From Planctomycetota bacterium (GTDB lineage Bacteria; Planctomycetota; Phycisphaerae; Phycisphaerales; SM1A02): a stretch of 64,000 nt of DNA. Location: contig JADFFQ010000006.1 of assembly GCA_022568135.1 (NCBI GenBank), positions 31,145 to 95,144 on the forward strand, written 5' to 3'. The position numbers and the translations under genes are program-made. Below, in pieces: positions 24,883-33,856 of this stretch. The notes under the pieces were generated by a model. It was not told the origin of the DNA, did no database searches, and saw only the letters and a program-made list of their open reading frames with translations. The first letter of the stretch is position 1. Each line of letters begins with the position of its first letter.

Positions 24883-25641
24883 ATGCCTGATGAGCCCACG
24901 CCCCGATACCGACGTGTTATTTTGAAAATCAGCGGTGAGAGCTTCGCCAAGCCGGGCGACTTCGGGATCGACCCCGAGGAGCTGAGCCTGATGGCCCAGG
25001 AGATCGCCGATGCGGCGAAGCTCGGCACCCAGATTGCCGTGGTGGTCGGAGGAGGCAATATGATCCGCGGATCCATGCTGACTGAGCACGGTCAGATCGA
25101 CCAGTCCACCGCCGATTACATGGGCATGCTGGCCACGGTCATCAACAGTGTGGCGCTGCGAGAGGCCTTGACCGGCGCGGGTCAGAGTTGCCGGTTGATG
25201 TCGGCGATCGACATTCCCGCCGTCGGCGAGCCGTTCATTCGGGCCCGGGCTCTGCGCCATTTCGAGAAGGGCCGAACGCTCATCCTGGCGGCGGGAACGG
25301 GAAACCCTTTCTTCACGACCGACACCTGCGCCGCCCTGCGCGGAGCCGAGCTGAACGCCGACATCCTGCTCAAGGCGACCAAGGTTGACGGCGTGTATAC
25401 GTCTGATCCGAAGAAGGACCCCCACGCGACGCGCTATGCGAAGCTGAGCTTCACAGAGGCGATCGAGAAGCAGCTAGGGGTGATGGATCTCACCGCCCTG
25501 ACGATGTGTATGGAGCACAACTTGCCGGTGATCGTGTTCGACTTCAAGACCGCCGGGAACGTCCGCCGGGCCATGGCCGGCGAGCACATCGGTACACTCA
25601 TTGCCGGTAAGCGGGACCTCGGTGTTGCGTCGCAGGGCTGA
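24883..25641 (+). CDS. pyrH: UMP kinase
   Basis: A 252-residue cytosolic kinase that phosphorylates UMP to UDP. Motifs: KISGESF near the N-terminus, VVVGGGNMIRG, DYMGMLATVINSVALREAL, GTGNPFFTTDT, and KVDGVYTSDPKKDP. The length is normal for bacterial PyrH. ATG at 24883 was taken because homology begins directly after it; the ribosome site is weak. The gene is 56 bases upstream of frr, the usual pyrH-frr order, although rpsB and tsf are absent from this locus. Confidence 0.96.
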   Translation: MPDEPTPRYRRVILKISGESFAKPGDFGIDPEELSLMAQEIADAAKLGTQIAVVVGGGNMIRGSMLTEHGQIDQSTADYMGMLATVINSVALREALTGAGQSCRLMSAIDIPAVGEPFIRARALRHFEKGRTLILAAGTGNPFFTTDTCAALRGAELNADILLKATKVDGVYTSDPKKDPHATRYAKLSFTEAIEKQLGVMDLTALTMCMEHNLPVIVFDFKTAGNVRRAMAGEHIGTLIAGKRDLGVASQG

Positions 25642-25697
25642 TCCGCGAGTATCATGCCCACCGGTGCGACCGACAGGCCCCAGGAACGAGGCACGCG

Positions 25698-26264
25698 ATG
25701 GACGTTGATGAAACTTTGCGTAATTGCGGCCAACGCATGGACAAGTCCGTCCAGTATTTCCAGCGCGAGCTGCGGGGTATCCGCACCGGACGGGCCACCA
25801 CGGCGCTGATCGACTATATCAAGGTTGATTACTACGGCAGTCCAACCGAGCTGCGCGAACTCGCGGCGGTGAGCGCCCCCGAGCCGACCGTCCTGCTGGT
25901 GAAGCCCTTCGATCCCTCGGCCCAGAGCAACATCATCAAAGCGCTGGAAACCGCAGACCTGGGTCTGAACCCGACGCCTGGCGGGGGCACGATTCGGATC
26001 ACCGTGCCGCCACCCTCCACGGAGCGCCGCAAGCAACTGGTGGCGCAGGTGAAGAAGATGACCGAAGACGCGAGGGTGGCGATCCGAAGCGAGCGCCGCG
26101 ACGCTAACAAACACATCGATCAGCTTGTCAAGGACAAGTCCACCCATCTTTCTGAAGATGGTGCCAAGACGGCCAAGGGCGAAGTGGAGACCCTGACCAA
26201 GACACACATCGAGAAGATCGACGAGGTTTGTGCGAAGAAGGCGGCGGAGATCGAGGAGGCTTAG
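25698..26264 (+). CDS. frr: Ribosome recycling factor
   Basis: A 188-residue protein that splits post-termination ribosomes with EF-G. It shows the standard RRF signatures: ELRGIRTGRATTALIDYIKV, YYGSPTELRELAAVSAPEP, and IRITVPPPSTERRKQLVAQV. The length fits the family. GAGG lies upstream of the ATG. It lies directly after pyrH and probably shares its transcript. Confidence 0.96.
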   Translation: MDVDETLRNCGQRMDKSVQYFQRELRGIRTGRATTALIDYIKVDYYGSPTELRELAAVSAPEPTVLLVKPFDPSAQSNIIKALETADLGLNPTPGGGTIRITVPPPSTERRKQLVAQVKKMTEDARVAIRSERRDANKHIDQLVKDKSTHLSEDGAKTAKGEVETLTKTHIEKIDEVCAKKAAEIEEA

Positions 26265-26305
26265 CGGGCGGCTTATGGCCGCCGCGGTCATACCAGGAAG
26301 CTGCC

Positions 26306-28462
26306 ATGCTCATACTTGCGCTGCCCGTCATCATCGCCGCAACCCCCCCGCCGGTCGTGACCGTCGATCGCGACAATGTCAAGATCAGCGAATCCTGCAT
26401 TGTCGAGATTACCGCGGACCTGATTCAAGACCGGGACAACAACGGGGTGATCCACGTTGCCGCTGACGGAATCACGATCGAGTTCTCTAACCAGCACCGC
26501 GAGCTGATCGGCGCGGCCAAGGGCACGCCGTGGGACACGCTGGCTGGAATCGGCATTCGCGTCGACGGTCACCGCAACGTCACGATCCGCAATGCACACG
26601 TCCATCGCTTCAAGGTCGGCATCTACGCGACAAATGCCGACGGTCTTGTGCTTGAGAATTGCGATGTCGCGGGCGGATTTCGGCACCGCTTGCGATCGAC
26701 TCCAAAGGCCGAAGACAGCGGCGATTGGCTCCGGCCTCATCACAATGATGACAACGAATGGATGAGCAACTATGGGGCCGGCATCTATGTCGAGAACTCA
26801 AAGAACGTGACCATTCGTGGATGCTTCGCGCGACGCCGCCAAAACGGGATCATCCTCGATCGAGTCAACGACTCCAAGATCTACGACAACGACTGCTCAT
26901 TCCTCTCCGGCTGGGGACTGGCGATGTGGAGAAGCAACCGCAACGTCATCTCCCGCAACGCCTTTGACTTCTGCGTGCGGGGCTACAGCCACGGCGTGTA
27001 CAACCGCGGGCAGGACTCGGCCGGCATCCTGATGTTCGAGCAGTGCTCCGACAATGTGATCGCCGAGAACTCCACGACCCACTGCGGCGACGGCTTCTTC
27101 GGTTTCGCAGGGAACGAAGCCCTGGGTGAGGTCAACCCGCGCGATGACCGGCAGTGGTACAAAGGCCGCGGCAACAACAACAACGTGCTCATCAGCAACG
27201 ACTTCTCCTACGCCGCCGCCCACGGCATCGAAATGACCTTCAGCTTCAAGAACAAGCTCATCAGCAACCGCCTCGTCGGCAACGCCATCTGCGGGATCTG
27301 GGGCGGGTATTCGCAGGACACGCTCATCGCCGGGAACGTCCTCCAAGACAACGGCGAAATGGCCTACGGGACCGAGCGCGGCGGCATCAACATCGAGCAC
27401 GGCCGCAACAACCGGATTGAGCACAACGCGTTCGCAAAGAACAAATGCGGCGTCTTTCTATGGTGGGACTGCGACGAGCGACTGTTGCAACTTCCGTGGG
27501 CAACGCAAAACGAGCGCGGTTCGACCGACAACAATATCACCTGCAACCAGTTCACCGACGACGAGATCGCCATCCAGCTACGCCGAACATCCGGCACGGC
27601 GATCGGCGGAAACGTCATCACGGGGGTCGCCAACCCGTATGACACCGACCAGGAGCCTCAGGAGTGGCTGGAGATGGTGTGCGGTGAGTTCGCAACGCAG
27701 ACCTACCCAATCCTCGGTGACACGCGCCCCGTCGGCGCTCGCAAGCATCTGCAAGGGCGCGAACACATCATCATGACCGAATGGGGGCCATATGATTGGC
27801 AAGCCCCCTATCTGTTACTGGCAGACGCCCAGCCGGGCCGCCACGTCTATCGCCTGCTGGGACGCGATGTGCACATCGATCCGAAGGGCGTTGATTTGAG
27901 CGGGGAAGTCCAGAGTGAGATCAGAGACGACCGGCTCACCATCACGCCGACCGCACTCGGTTCGCTCACACCGTACCGGATCGAAATGATCGTCGGCGAT
28001 GACAAGCTCGTGCGGCAAGGCGTGCTCAGCCGTGCCGACTGGACGATCCAGGTGTTTGCCTATCAGACCGACCCGCGCGAAGATGTCGAAGCCTGGCGGG
28101 CCGAAGCAGCCGACATCCTCTACACCATGCACGATGAATCGCTGGACCTGCGGTTCGGCACGGGCGGGCTCGACGACGCCAAGCAGCTCGCCAAGGTCCT
28201 GCCGAAGGATCACTTCGGTACGTTCGCCTCAGCCACCCTGACATTCCCTGCCGGGAAGTGGCGCATCAATACGACGTCCGATGATGGGATACGCGTGTGG
28301 CTCGGGGATGATTTGGTCATCGACGACTGGACCTGGCATCCGCCGAAGCAGCACGCCTACGAGTTCACGCTGAACGAACCGAAGCAAATCCCCATCCGTG
28401 TCGAGCATTTCGAGCTCGACGGCTACGCGATCCTGTCGCTGGAGATCGAGACGGCTGACTAG
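26306..28462 (+). CDS. Exported parallel beta-helix protein with C-terminal PA14-like domain
   Basis: A 718-residue protein with a short signal peptide (MLILALPVIIAATPPP). Residues about 50-470 form repeated right-handed beta-helix rungs rich in N and I (NVTIRNAHVHRFKVGIYATN, NVTIRGCFARRRQNGIILDR, NNVLISNDFSYAAAHGIEMT), as in NosD/pectate-lyase folds. Residues about 580-718 resemble a PA14 carbohydrate-binding domain (WRINTTSDDGIRVWLGDDLV, IRVEHFELDGYAILSLEIE). Together this suggests a secreted polysaccharide-acting or -binding protein. The AGGAAG site supports the ATG at 26306. Confidence 0.85.
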   Translation: MLILALPVIIAATPPPVVTVDRDNVKISESCIVEITADLIQDRDNNGVIHVAADGITIEFSNQHRELIGAAKGTPWDTLAGIGIRVDGHRNVTIRNAHVHRFKVGIYATNADGLVLENCDVAGGFRHRLRSTPKAEDSGDWLRPHHNDDNEWMSNYGAGIYVENSKNVTIRGCFARRRQNGIILDRVNDSKIYDNDCSFLSGWGLAMWRSNRNVISRNAFDFCVRGYSHGVYNRGQDSAGILMFEQCSDNVIAENSTTHCGDGFFGFAGNEALGEVNPRDDRQWYKGRGNNNNVLISNDFSYAAAHGIEMTFSFKNKLISNRLVGNAICGIWGGYSQDTLIAGNVLQDNGEMAYGTERGGINIEHGRNNRIEHNAFAKNKCGVFLWWDCDERLLQLPWATQNERGSTDNNITCNQFTDDEIAIQLRRTSGTAIGGNVITGVANPYDTDQEPQEWLEMVCGEFATQTYPILGDTRPVGARKHLQGREHIIMTEWGPYDWQAPYLLLADAQPGRHVYRLLGRDVHIDPKGVDLSGEVQSEIRDDRLTITPTALGSLTPYRIEMIVGDDKLVRQGVLSRADWTIQVFAYQTDPREDVEAWRAEAADILYTMHDESLDLRFGTGGLDDAKQLAKVLPKDHFGTFASATLTFPAGKWRINTTSDDGIRVWLGDDLVIDDWTWHPPKQHAYEFTLNEPKQIPIRVEHFELDGYAILSLEIETAD

Positions 28463-28469
28463 AGAGAGA

Positions 28470-28535
28470 TCCGATCCGCGCCGCGTGGCCGCGGCGGCTT
28501 CACGTTTAGCCCCGGCGGCCACGCCGGGGCTCTGG
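28470..28535. repeat. GC palindrome, GCGGCTTCACGTTTAGCCCC family
   Basis: The start of this stretch (ATCCGCGCCGCGTGGCCGCG) and the following gcggcttcacgtttagccccggc are repeated nearly word for word at 45181-45260. The end, GCCCCGGCggccacGCCGGGGC, forms a strong stem. It lies just after the beta-helix gene, so it may terminate transcription. Confidence 0.7.
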
Positions 28536-28924
28536 GTTCATCAGCTGCCTATCGAGCCGTTGCGGCCGTTGATCCTGGTTTCCGGACAATTCAGTCAGCC
28601 CCACCCACGGCGGATGCCCGCGCAAGGACTCTTTGAAAAGCAGGAGTATCTCGACGGCCCCCATGTGTTTGTTCGCACCAGAGTATCCGTGGTTCTCCTG
28701 GTGAATAATCATCAACCCTCTTGAAGCCCTCCTCTACAAAACGTCTGTAGATGAAAGGCCAATGTTGCCTCTTCACGTGAGGTTTTTGTGATGACCTCCG
28801 GTGAAAGATGGGCATTCCCTTGTAGTCAGCAATTGCTACTTTGTGATTGATGACCTCTCGGCGGATCTCGGTGAGCCCAGATCGCACGGGCGGGGATCCC
28901 GATGGAATCGGGATGCCACCTGGC

Positions 28925-29110
28925 TCCATGGCCATTGTGTTCGAAGAACCCCCGGGCGGAGCCCGGGGCTATGGGAGTTGGTTGAGCGCACCGGCCCGCC
29001 TTTAGCCCCGGCCTCCGGCCGGGGGCTCGTTTGATGATCTGCGCGCCGTCCGCCGCGAACCCCCCGAGCGGAGAAGAATCCCCGGGCGGAGCCCGGGGCT
29101 ATGGGCAGGA
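28925..29110. repeat. Compound intergenic repeat, copy A
   Basis: Contains in order TTCGAAGAAC, palindrome CCCCGGGCGGAGCCCGGGG, ctatgggagttgg, palindrome GCCCCGGCCTCCGGCCGGGG, then a second copy of the first palindrome. Its reverse complement is present almost unchanged at 55830-56015. Smaller members are found elsewhere in the window. Confidence 0.85.
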
Positions 29111-29164
29111 GCGCCGACGGGCGGGCGATTTGCGCGCATCGGCGATTCTGCCCGGGTGGCGCCA

Positions 29165-29809
29165 TCAGCTCTCGTCGGCCCTTCGCAGCCCGCGGATCAT
29201 CGCCATGAATGCGTCGCGGTTGGCCTGGACGGTTGCGGTCTGGCCGGCGAAGCGGATGAAGACCTTGCCCATGGGGGCCTCGACGATCGCCGAAAGGAAC
29301 AACTGGTCCGGCGTGTACCGCTGCGCGCGCATCTTCTGCCACTGGCCGGCGAGCTCGACCAGCGTCACGCGCATGCCGTCAACCTCGAAGCGATCGACCG
29401 TCGGCTGCTGTGGCGTGCCGTCGTCATCGGGCTTGAACTGCGCCTGCCAGCGGAAGATGTTCTGATCCACTGTTCCGCCTTGGTCGGGCCCGAAGTAGAA
29501 GACGACGACATGGGCAGCCTCGCTGCCATCACGCCCCGGCACGGTGTAGTTCGCCACGCGCGATTTGCTGCTGGGAGGATGCTCAATCCAGGTGACCGGC
29601 TTGGGGGCGACCAACCCGAGGAACCTGGCCGTCCTTGGATCGTCGGAAGGCGTCCAGACCGCGGGTTCCGGCTGATCGTCAACCGTAACGCTGGGCAGTG
29701 GCGACGATGGCGCACCCGCATCATCAGGCTGGTCCTCGCCACATTGCACCAGAGACACTCCTGCTAGACCAAGACCCCCAATAACCAACACAATCTTGAA
29801 TGATCGCAT
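29165..29809 (-). CDS. Conserved-type lipoprotein, function unknown
   Basis: A 214-residue lipoprotein (signal MRSFKIVLVIGGLGLAGVSL, lipobox LVQC). GGAGG is about nine bases before the ATG. The mature part begins with a Pro/Asp-rich linker, then a roughly 140-residue domain with PKPVTWIEHPPSSKSRVANY, VVVFYFGPDQGGTVDQNIFR and VFIRFAGQTATVQANRDAFM. It resembles the PsbP-like/Mog1-like lipoproteins often seen in Planctomycetota, but I cannot name the family with confidence. It is divergent from the amidohydrolase gene, 84 bases away. Confidence 0.75.
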   Translation of the reverse strand: MRSFKIVLVIGGLGLAGVSLVQCGEDQPDDAGAPSSPLPSVTVDDQPEPAVWTPSDDPRTARFLGLVAPKPVTWIEHPPSSKSRVANYTVPGRDGSEAAHVVVFYFGPDQGGTVDQNIFRWQAQFKPDDDGTPQQPTVDRFEVDGMRVTLVELAGQWQKMRAQRYTPDQLFLSAIVEAPMGKVFIRFAGQTATVQANRDAFMAMIRGLRRADES

Positions 29810-29892
29810 CGTGTGCAGCCTCCATTGGATGGCAGTTGATTACCATAACAGCCCGGGGCGATCCGTGCGACGCGTCACTAGACTGTCTCATC

Positions 29893-31431
29893 ATGCCGCC
29901 GACGCTGAGAGTTTACAACGCGATGGTGTGGACGGCAGAGCCTGCTCGTCCCTGGGTCGGCTCCGTCACGATCGAAAGTGGACGGGTCCTGGCGGTCAAT
30001 GATGATTCGGTCGCGGATGAGAATATTGATGCGGCGGGGCGAACGGTCACGCCGGGCCTCATCGACGCTCACCTGCACATGATGCTCGGCGGAGAATCCC
30101 TTGGCCAGCTTGATCTTTCGGTTGTCCGCTCGCGCCGCCAGTTCGAAGCGGCCATCGCCCGGCGACATGGCGAGCTTGGCCCTGATCAATGGCTGGTTGC
30201 CCGCGGCTGGTCGAATGAGAATTGGCCGACGCGCCGACCCCCTGAGAAGAGCTGGCTCGCCGCGGCAGGCAACCGGCCGGTCGTCTGCCATCGCATGGAT
30301 ATGCACGCGGTGTTGGTCAACGATGCGGTGCTCGACATGTGCGACATCTCCGCCAAGCTTCCGGGCGGTTGCATTGTTCGCGATCCGGTAAGCGGCGCCC
30401 CCACCGGGCTGATGGTAGAGGCGGCCGCGTGGAAGTTGGTCAATCCGCTGGTTCCTGAGCCTGATGAAGCCACCCGTCAAGAGGCTCTGCTCGCCGCGCA
30501 AGACCACCTCCACGCCCACGGTGTGACCTCGGTCGGCACGATGGAATACCGCCAAGAGGTCCGCGACGTATTTGTGCCGTTGCGGCAGCGCCTCACGATG
30601 CGGTGCCGGATCACGTTGCTCGATCGTGGATCGGCTGCGGAGCCGGCGGATCTCATCTTCGCCCGCGATTTCGCCAACGACGAGCGCCTCGCGGTCATCG
30701 GCTATAAGGCGTTCATTGATGGCACGCTGGGCTCGCGCACCGCCCGTATGCTCGCCGACTATGCGGACGATCCGGGCAATCGAGGTCTGTTTATCGAGTC
30801 GGCCGATGACGGGCAGTTGCGACGCTGGGCACAGACCGTGGCCGAAGCAGGGCTCTCACCAGCCGTGCACGCCATCGGCGACGAGGCCGTTCGCCTGGCC
30901 CTGGATGCGATCGATGATGTGGATCGGGCGGTCCGGCCGCGAATCGAACACGCTCAGCACATTGATGCGACAGACTTTCGCCGCTTTCGGGGCCGGATTG
31001 CCAGCATGCAGCCGTTGCACAAGGCGGATGACGGTCGGTATGTCCGCAGACGTCTCGGCGACAAGCGACTGGCCGGGACGTTTGCGTTCCGCAGGCTGCT
31101 CGACGCGGGAGCGCGGCTGGCGTTTGGCTCCGATTGGCCGGTCGTCTCCTGCGATCCGCGACTGGGTATCCGCACCGCCGTCACCGGATTGACCTTCGAC
31201 GGCGAGATCTTCGCCGCCGATCAAAACCTCACCGTTGCCGAAGCGCTCCGTGCGTACACCATAGATGCGGCCTATGCCCTTGGGCTCGACGAGGCCGGGC
31301 AACTCCGGCCGGGGGCGTTGGGCGATATGGTGATGTTCGATTCCGATCCCTTCCAGGCCGACTGGGCTCGCGACCCACCCAGAGTCGTCATGACGATTGC
31401 CGGCGGGCAGGTTGTGCATGACGACCGATGA
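29893..31431 (+). CDS. YtcJ-like amidohydrolase
   Basis: A 512-residue metal-dependent hydrolase of the amidohydrolase superfamily, subgroup 3. Motifs: TPGLIDAHLHMMLGG (metal-binding HxH), KAFIDGTLGSRTARM, AVHAIGDEAVRLALDAID, RIEHAQHID, and FGSDWPVVSCDPRLGI. Relatives act on N-acyl or amide substrates; the substrate here cannot be predicted. ATG at 29893 was chosen because MPPTLRVYNAMVW is the usual family start. Confidence 0.9.
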   Translation: MPPTLRVYNAMVWTAEPARPWVGSVTIESGRVLAVNDDSVADENIDAAGRTVTPGLIDAHLHMMLGGESLGQLDLSVVRSRRQFEAAIARRHGELGPDQWLVARGWSNENWPTRRPPEKSWLAAAGNRPVVCHRMDMHAVLVNDAVLDMCDISAKLPGGCIVRDPVSGAPTGLMVEAAAWKLVNPLVPEPDEATRQEALLAAQDHLHAHGVTSVGTMEYRQEVRDVFVPLRQRLTMRCRITLLDRGSAAEPADLIFARDFANDERLAVIGYKAFIDGTLGSRTARMLADYADDPGNRGLFIESADDGQLRRWAQTVAEAGLSPAVHAIGDEAVRLALDAIDDVDRAVRPRIEHAQHIDATDFRRFRGRIASMQPLHKADDGRYVRRRLGDKRLAGTFAFRRLLDAGARLAFGSDWPVVSCDPRLGIRTAVTGLTFDGEIFAADQNLTVAEALRAYTIDAAYALGLDEAGQLRPGALGDMVMFDSDPFQADWARDPPRVVMTIAGGQVVHDDR

Positions 31432-31523
31432 CCTACGATGATGGCGTCGGCACAGTCATCGGCGAACGGTGGCGGATGAATGTTTAGCGGGCGGCCTTGG
31501 CCGCGGCGTTTACAGGATCCAAG

Positions 31524-31985
31524 ATGAGCGATGAGCTTACCCATCTCGATGAGCAGGGCCGAGCTCGGATGGTGGATGTCGGGGCCAAGGAGGCGGTCCG
31601 ACGGACCGCGGTAGCCGAGGGGTACCTTTGCGCGTCGGCGAGCACGCTCGATCAACTCGAGGCCGGGGAGCTTCCCAAGGGCGAAGCGCTTGCGACCGCG
31701 CGAATCGCCGGTATCCAGGCGGCGAAACGCTGTTGGGAGCTCATCCCGCTGTGTCATACACTTCTGCTTGACGTGGCCAGCATGGACTTTCAACGCGTTG
31801 ATCCGGAGCGCTTGCGCATCGAAGCCACCGTCTCCACCACCGCCAAGACCGGCGTGGAGATGGAAGCGCTGGTTGGGGTTGCCGTCGCGGCGCTGACGCT
31901 CTACGACATGACCAAGGCCGTGGACAAGGCGCTGCGCATCGAGGGTATTCGGCTGGTGAGTAAGAGCAAGCAACCGGTCAGCTGA
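31524..31985 (+). CDS. moaC: Cyclic pyranopterin monophosphate synthase
   Basis: A 153-residue enzyme of molybdenum-cofactor synthesis that forms cPMP. Diagnostic motifs: MVDVGAKEAVRRTAVAEGYL, IPLCHTLLLD, KTGVEMEALVGVAVAALTLY and DMTKAVDK. The length is normal. It stands alone without other moa genes, and a possible user of the cofactor is the sulfite-oxidase-like protein at 57087. Its stop converges on trpF with only 27 bases between. Confidence 0.95.
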   Translation: MSDELTHLDEQGRARMVDVGAKEAVRRTAVAEGYLCASASTLDQLEAGELPKGEALATARIAGIQAAKRCWELIPLCHTLLLDVASMDFQRVDPERLRIEATVSTTAKTGVEMEALVGVAVAALTLYDMTKAVDKALRIEGIRLVSKSKQPVS

Positions 31986-32012
31986 CCCAGTTTGCTACGA
32001 GCCGTCGTTTCG

Positions 32013-32639
32013 TCAGGCGTCACGTACGGCTTGACAGAATCGACGAATCAGACCCGCGTCCTTCACGCCGGGCGACGATTCCACGCCGCTGCTGACATCA
32101 ACCGCGAATGGGCGGACGGTCCGGATCGCCTGGGCAACATTGTCAGCGGTCAGACCCCCGGCCAGAATCACGGGCTTTTCAATCTGCGGCATCATGTCGG
32201 CAAGGGCCTGGTGATCCAGCAGATCGCCTTGTCCCCCCGTTGAGCCGTCAATCAACAACAACTCCACGCCCTGGCAGGCGTTCCAGCGAAGCACCTGTTG
32301 GGGATCGAATCGAAATCCTCTGATGATGTGCTTGGTCCGGGCGAATCGGCAGGTGAATGCCTCGTCTTCGGAGCCGTGCAACTGAACCCATGACCCGGTC
32401 CATTGTTCGGTCAGCGCATCGGGCGGGTCCTGCAAGACGGCGATCGACATGACCGCCGGCGGGAGAGCATGTGCAATTGCCTGAGCCTGGTCGATGGTCA
32501 GGCATCGTGGCGAATCCGGCACGTCGATGACCAGGCCGATCGACTCGGCCCCGGCATCGACCGCGACGGCTGCCATCTCGATCGACGTGATGCCGCAAAT
32601 CTTGATGCGGGTCGTTCCAAAGGCAGGTGACTTGTTCAT
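32013..32639 (-). CDS. trpF: Phosphoribosylanthranilate isomerase
   Basis: A 208-residue TIM-barrel enzyme of tryptophan synthesis. Motifs: RIKICGITSIEMAAVAVDAG (catalytic Cys), VQLHGSED, LLIDGSTGGQGD (catalytic Asp), VILAGGLTADNVAQAI, and AVDVSSGVESSPGVKD. It overlaps the upstream rhomboid gene by four bases. No other trp gene is adjacent except the unlinked glutaminase at 58205. Confidence 0.95.
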   Translation of the reverse strand: MNKSPAFGTTRIKICGITSIEMAAVAVDAGAESIGLVIDVPDSPRCLTIDQAQAIAHALPPAVMSIAVLQDPPDALTEQWTGSWVQLHGSEDEAFTCRFARTKHIIRGFRFDPQQVLRWNACQGVELLLIDGSTGGQGDLLDHQALADMMPQIEKPVILAGGLTADNVAQAIRTVRPFAVDVSSGVESSPGVKDAGLIRRFCQAVRDA

Positions 32640-33829
32640 GGGCCGAGTTCCGCAAGGAGTTGATCGGCCAGGGCGGACTGCGTGCGATCGCGCAGCTTGG
32701 GCCTGGTTTTCTCGATCAGCTCGCGGGCCCGCTGCGGCTGGTTGAGCCGACGGACGTAGATCAAGGCGAGGATCAGCCGCACTTCATCGGCCTTGGCCGA
32801 AGTTGGGTAGCTGCTCAGGAGCAGTTCATAGGCGCTCGCAGCGTCGGCGTGGACTCCGTTGGCGTAAAGCTGGTTGGCGATGTCGAGCTGGTGTTGTTCG
32901 GCGAGCACAGCCCGGGGCGCTTCGGCGAGCAACTTCTGGTACTTCTTCGCAGCCGCGGGCAGATCACCAGACGCAAGCAGGCCGTTGATCTGGGCTCGCA
33001 GTTGGGCGTGACTGGCCTCGGTCTCGCCCGGCGGATCGGCGCGGGCGGCCAGTTTGCCCAAGCGCTTTTCGGTATCGGCCTGGGCGGAGTCCCACATTCC
33101 GGCCGGGCCGTGCCGGCTTGCGGTTCGAAACGCCGCCCTTCGTCGTGCCTGGGTGAACAGGAAAAACACGTCGAACTCTTCACGCGCGAGGAACTTCCCC
33201 GCCAGCAGCGCGAACGCGACGCCGAATCCATAGAGGTACCCGGCGATGTGAGCCATGTAAGCCACGTTGCTCCCGCCTCGGCCGAGCCAGTCTCCGGTCT
33301 GCCGCAGCAGGTCGATCACGAAGTAGAACCCGATGAACCACAGGCTGGGGATCACGTACACCCCAATGATGAAGAAGAACAGCAGCACCTTGATTCGGCT
33401 GCGGGGAAACAGGGCCAGAAACGCGCCGGTGACGCCGGCAATCGAGCCGCTTGCGCCGATCACCGGCGCTTTGGTGATTGCCATGTGCGCCAGCGCCGCC
33501 ACCGCACCGCCGATCAGGTAGAACCCGAGGAACCCGACCCGCCCGAGGCGGTCTTCCACCGCAGCGCCGAACACCCATAGAAAGAGCATGTTGAACGCGA
33601 TGTGCCAGATCCCGTGCGGATCGTGAAGAAACTGATAGGTGAGCAGTTGCCAGACCTTGAAGTCCCGCGGATCGAAGTGGCCGAAACTGGCCAGCGCTTC
33701 GGGGTCGAAGCGGTCGAAGAACGACCCGGAGGCGCCGAGAAGATAGACCACCAGATTTGCCACGATCAGCGCCTGGGTGACCATGGGCGTGCGCTTCGGA
33801 GGTCGATCTGTGCGCAGGGGAATGATCAT
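32636..33829 (-). CDS. Rhomboid-family protease with C-terminal TPR-like tail
   Basis: A 397-residue protein. Residues 1-210 hold about six hydrophobic segments with rhomboid landmarks: HDPHGIWHIAFNMLFLWVFG, the catalytic Ser motif GASGSIAGVTGAF, and the catalytic His in YMAHIAGYLYGFGVAFALLA. Residues 260-397 are helical and TPR-like (ELLLSSYPTSAKADEVRLIL). It is an intramembrane serine protease of unknown target. The C-terminal helical extension is typical of planctomycete rhomboids. Coupled to trpF by an ATGA overlap, probably without functional link. Confidence 0.9.
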   Translation of the reverse strand: MIIPLRTDRPPKRTPMVTQALIVANLVVYLLGASGSFFDRFDPEALASFGHFDPRDFKVWQLLTYQFLHDPHGIWHIAFNMLFLWVFGAAVEDRLGRVGFLGFYLIGGAVAALAHMAITKAPVIGASGSIAGVTGAFLALFPRSRIKVLLFFFIIGVYVIPSLWFIGFYFVIDLLRQTGDWLGRGGSNVAYMAHIAGYLYGFGVAFALLAGKFLAREEFDVFFLFTQARRRAAFRTASRHGPAGMWDSAQADTEKRLGKLAARADPPGETEASHAQLRAQINGLLASGDLPAAAKKYQKLLAEAPRAVLAEQHQLDIANQLYANGVHADAASAYELLLSSYPTSAKADEVRLILALIYVRRLNQPQRARELIEKTRPKLRDRTQSALADQLLAELGP

Positions 33830-33856
33830 GCGAGCGACAGTGTAGTCCCGGCATCG

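Larger units (their letters stand above)
28463..29164. other. Long intergenic region dominated by GC palindromes
   Basis: About 700 bases with no gene. It starts with a palindrome of the TTTAGCCCCGGC family (28494-28534), has a low-complexity middle, and ends with the roughly 190-bp compound repeat described separately. Open frames crossing it are artefacts of the repeats. Confidence 0.7.
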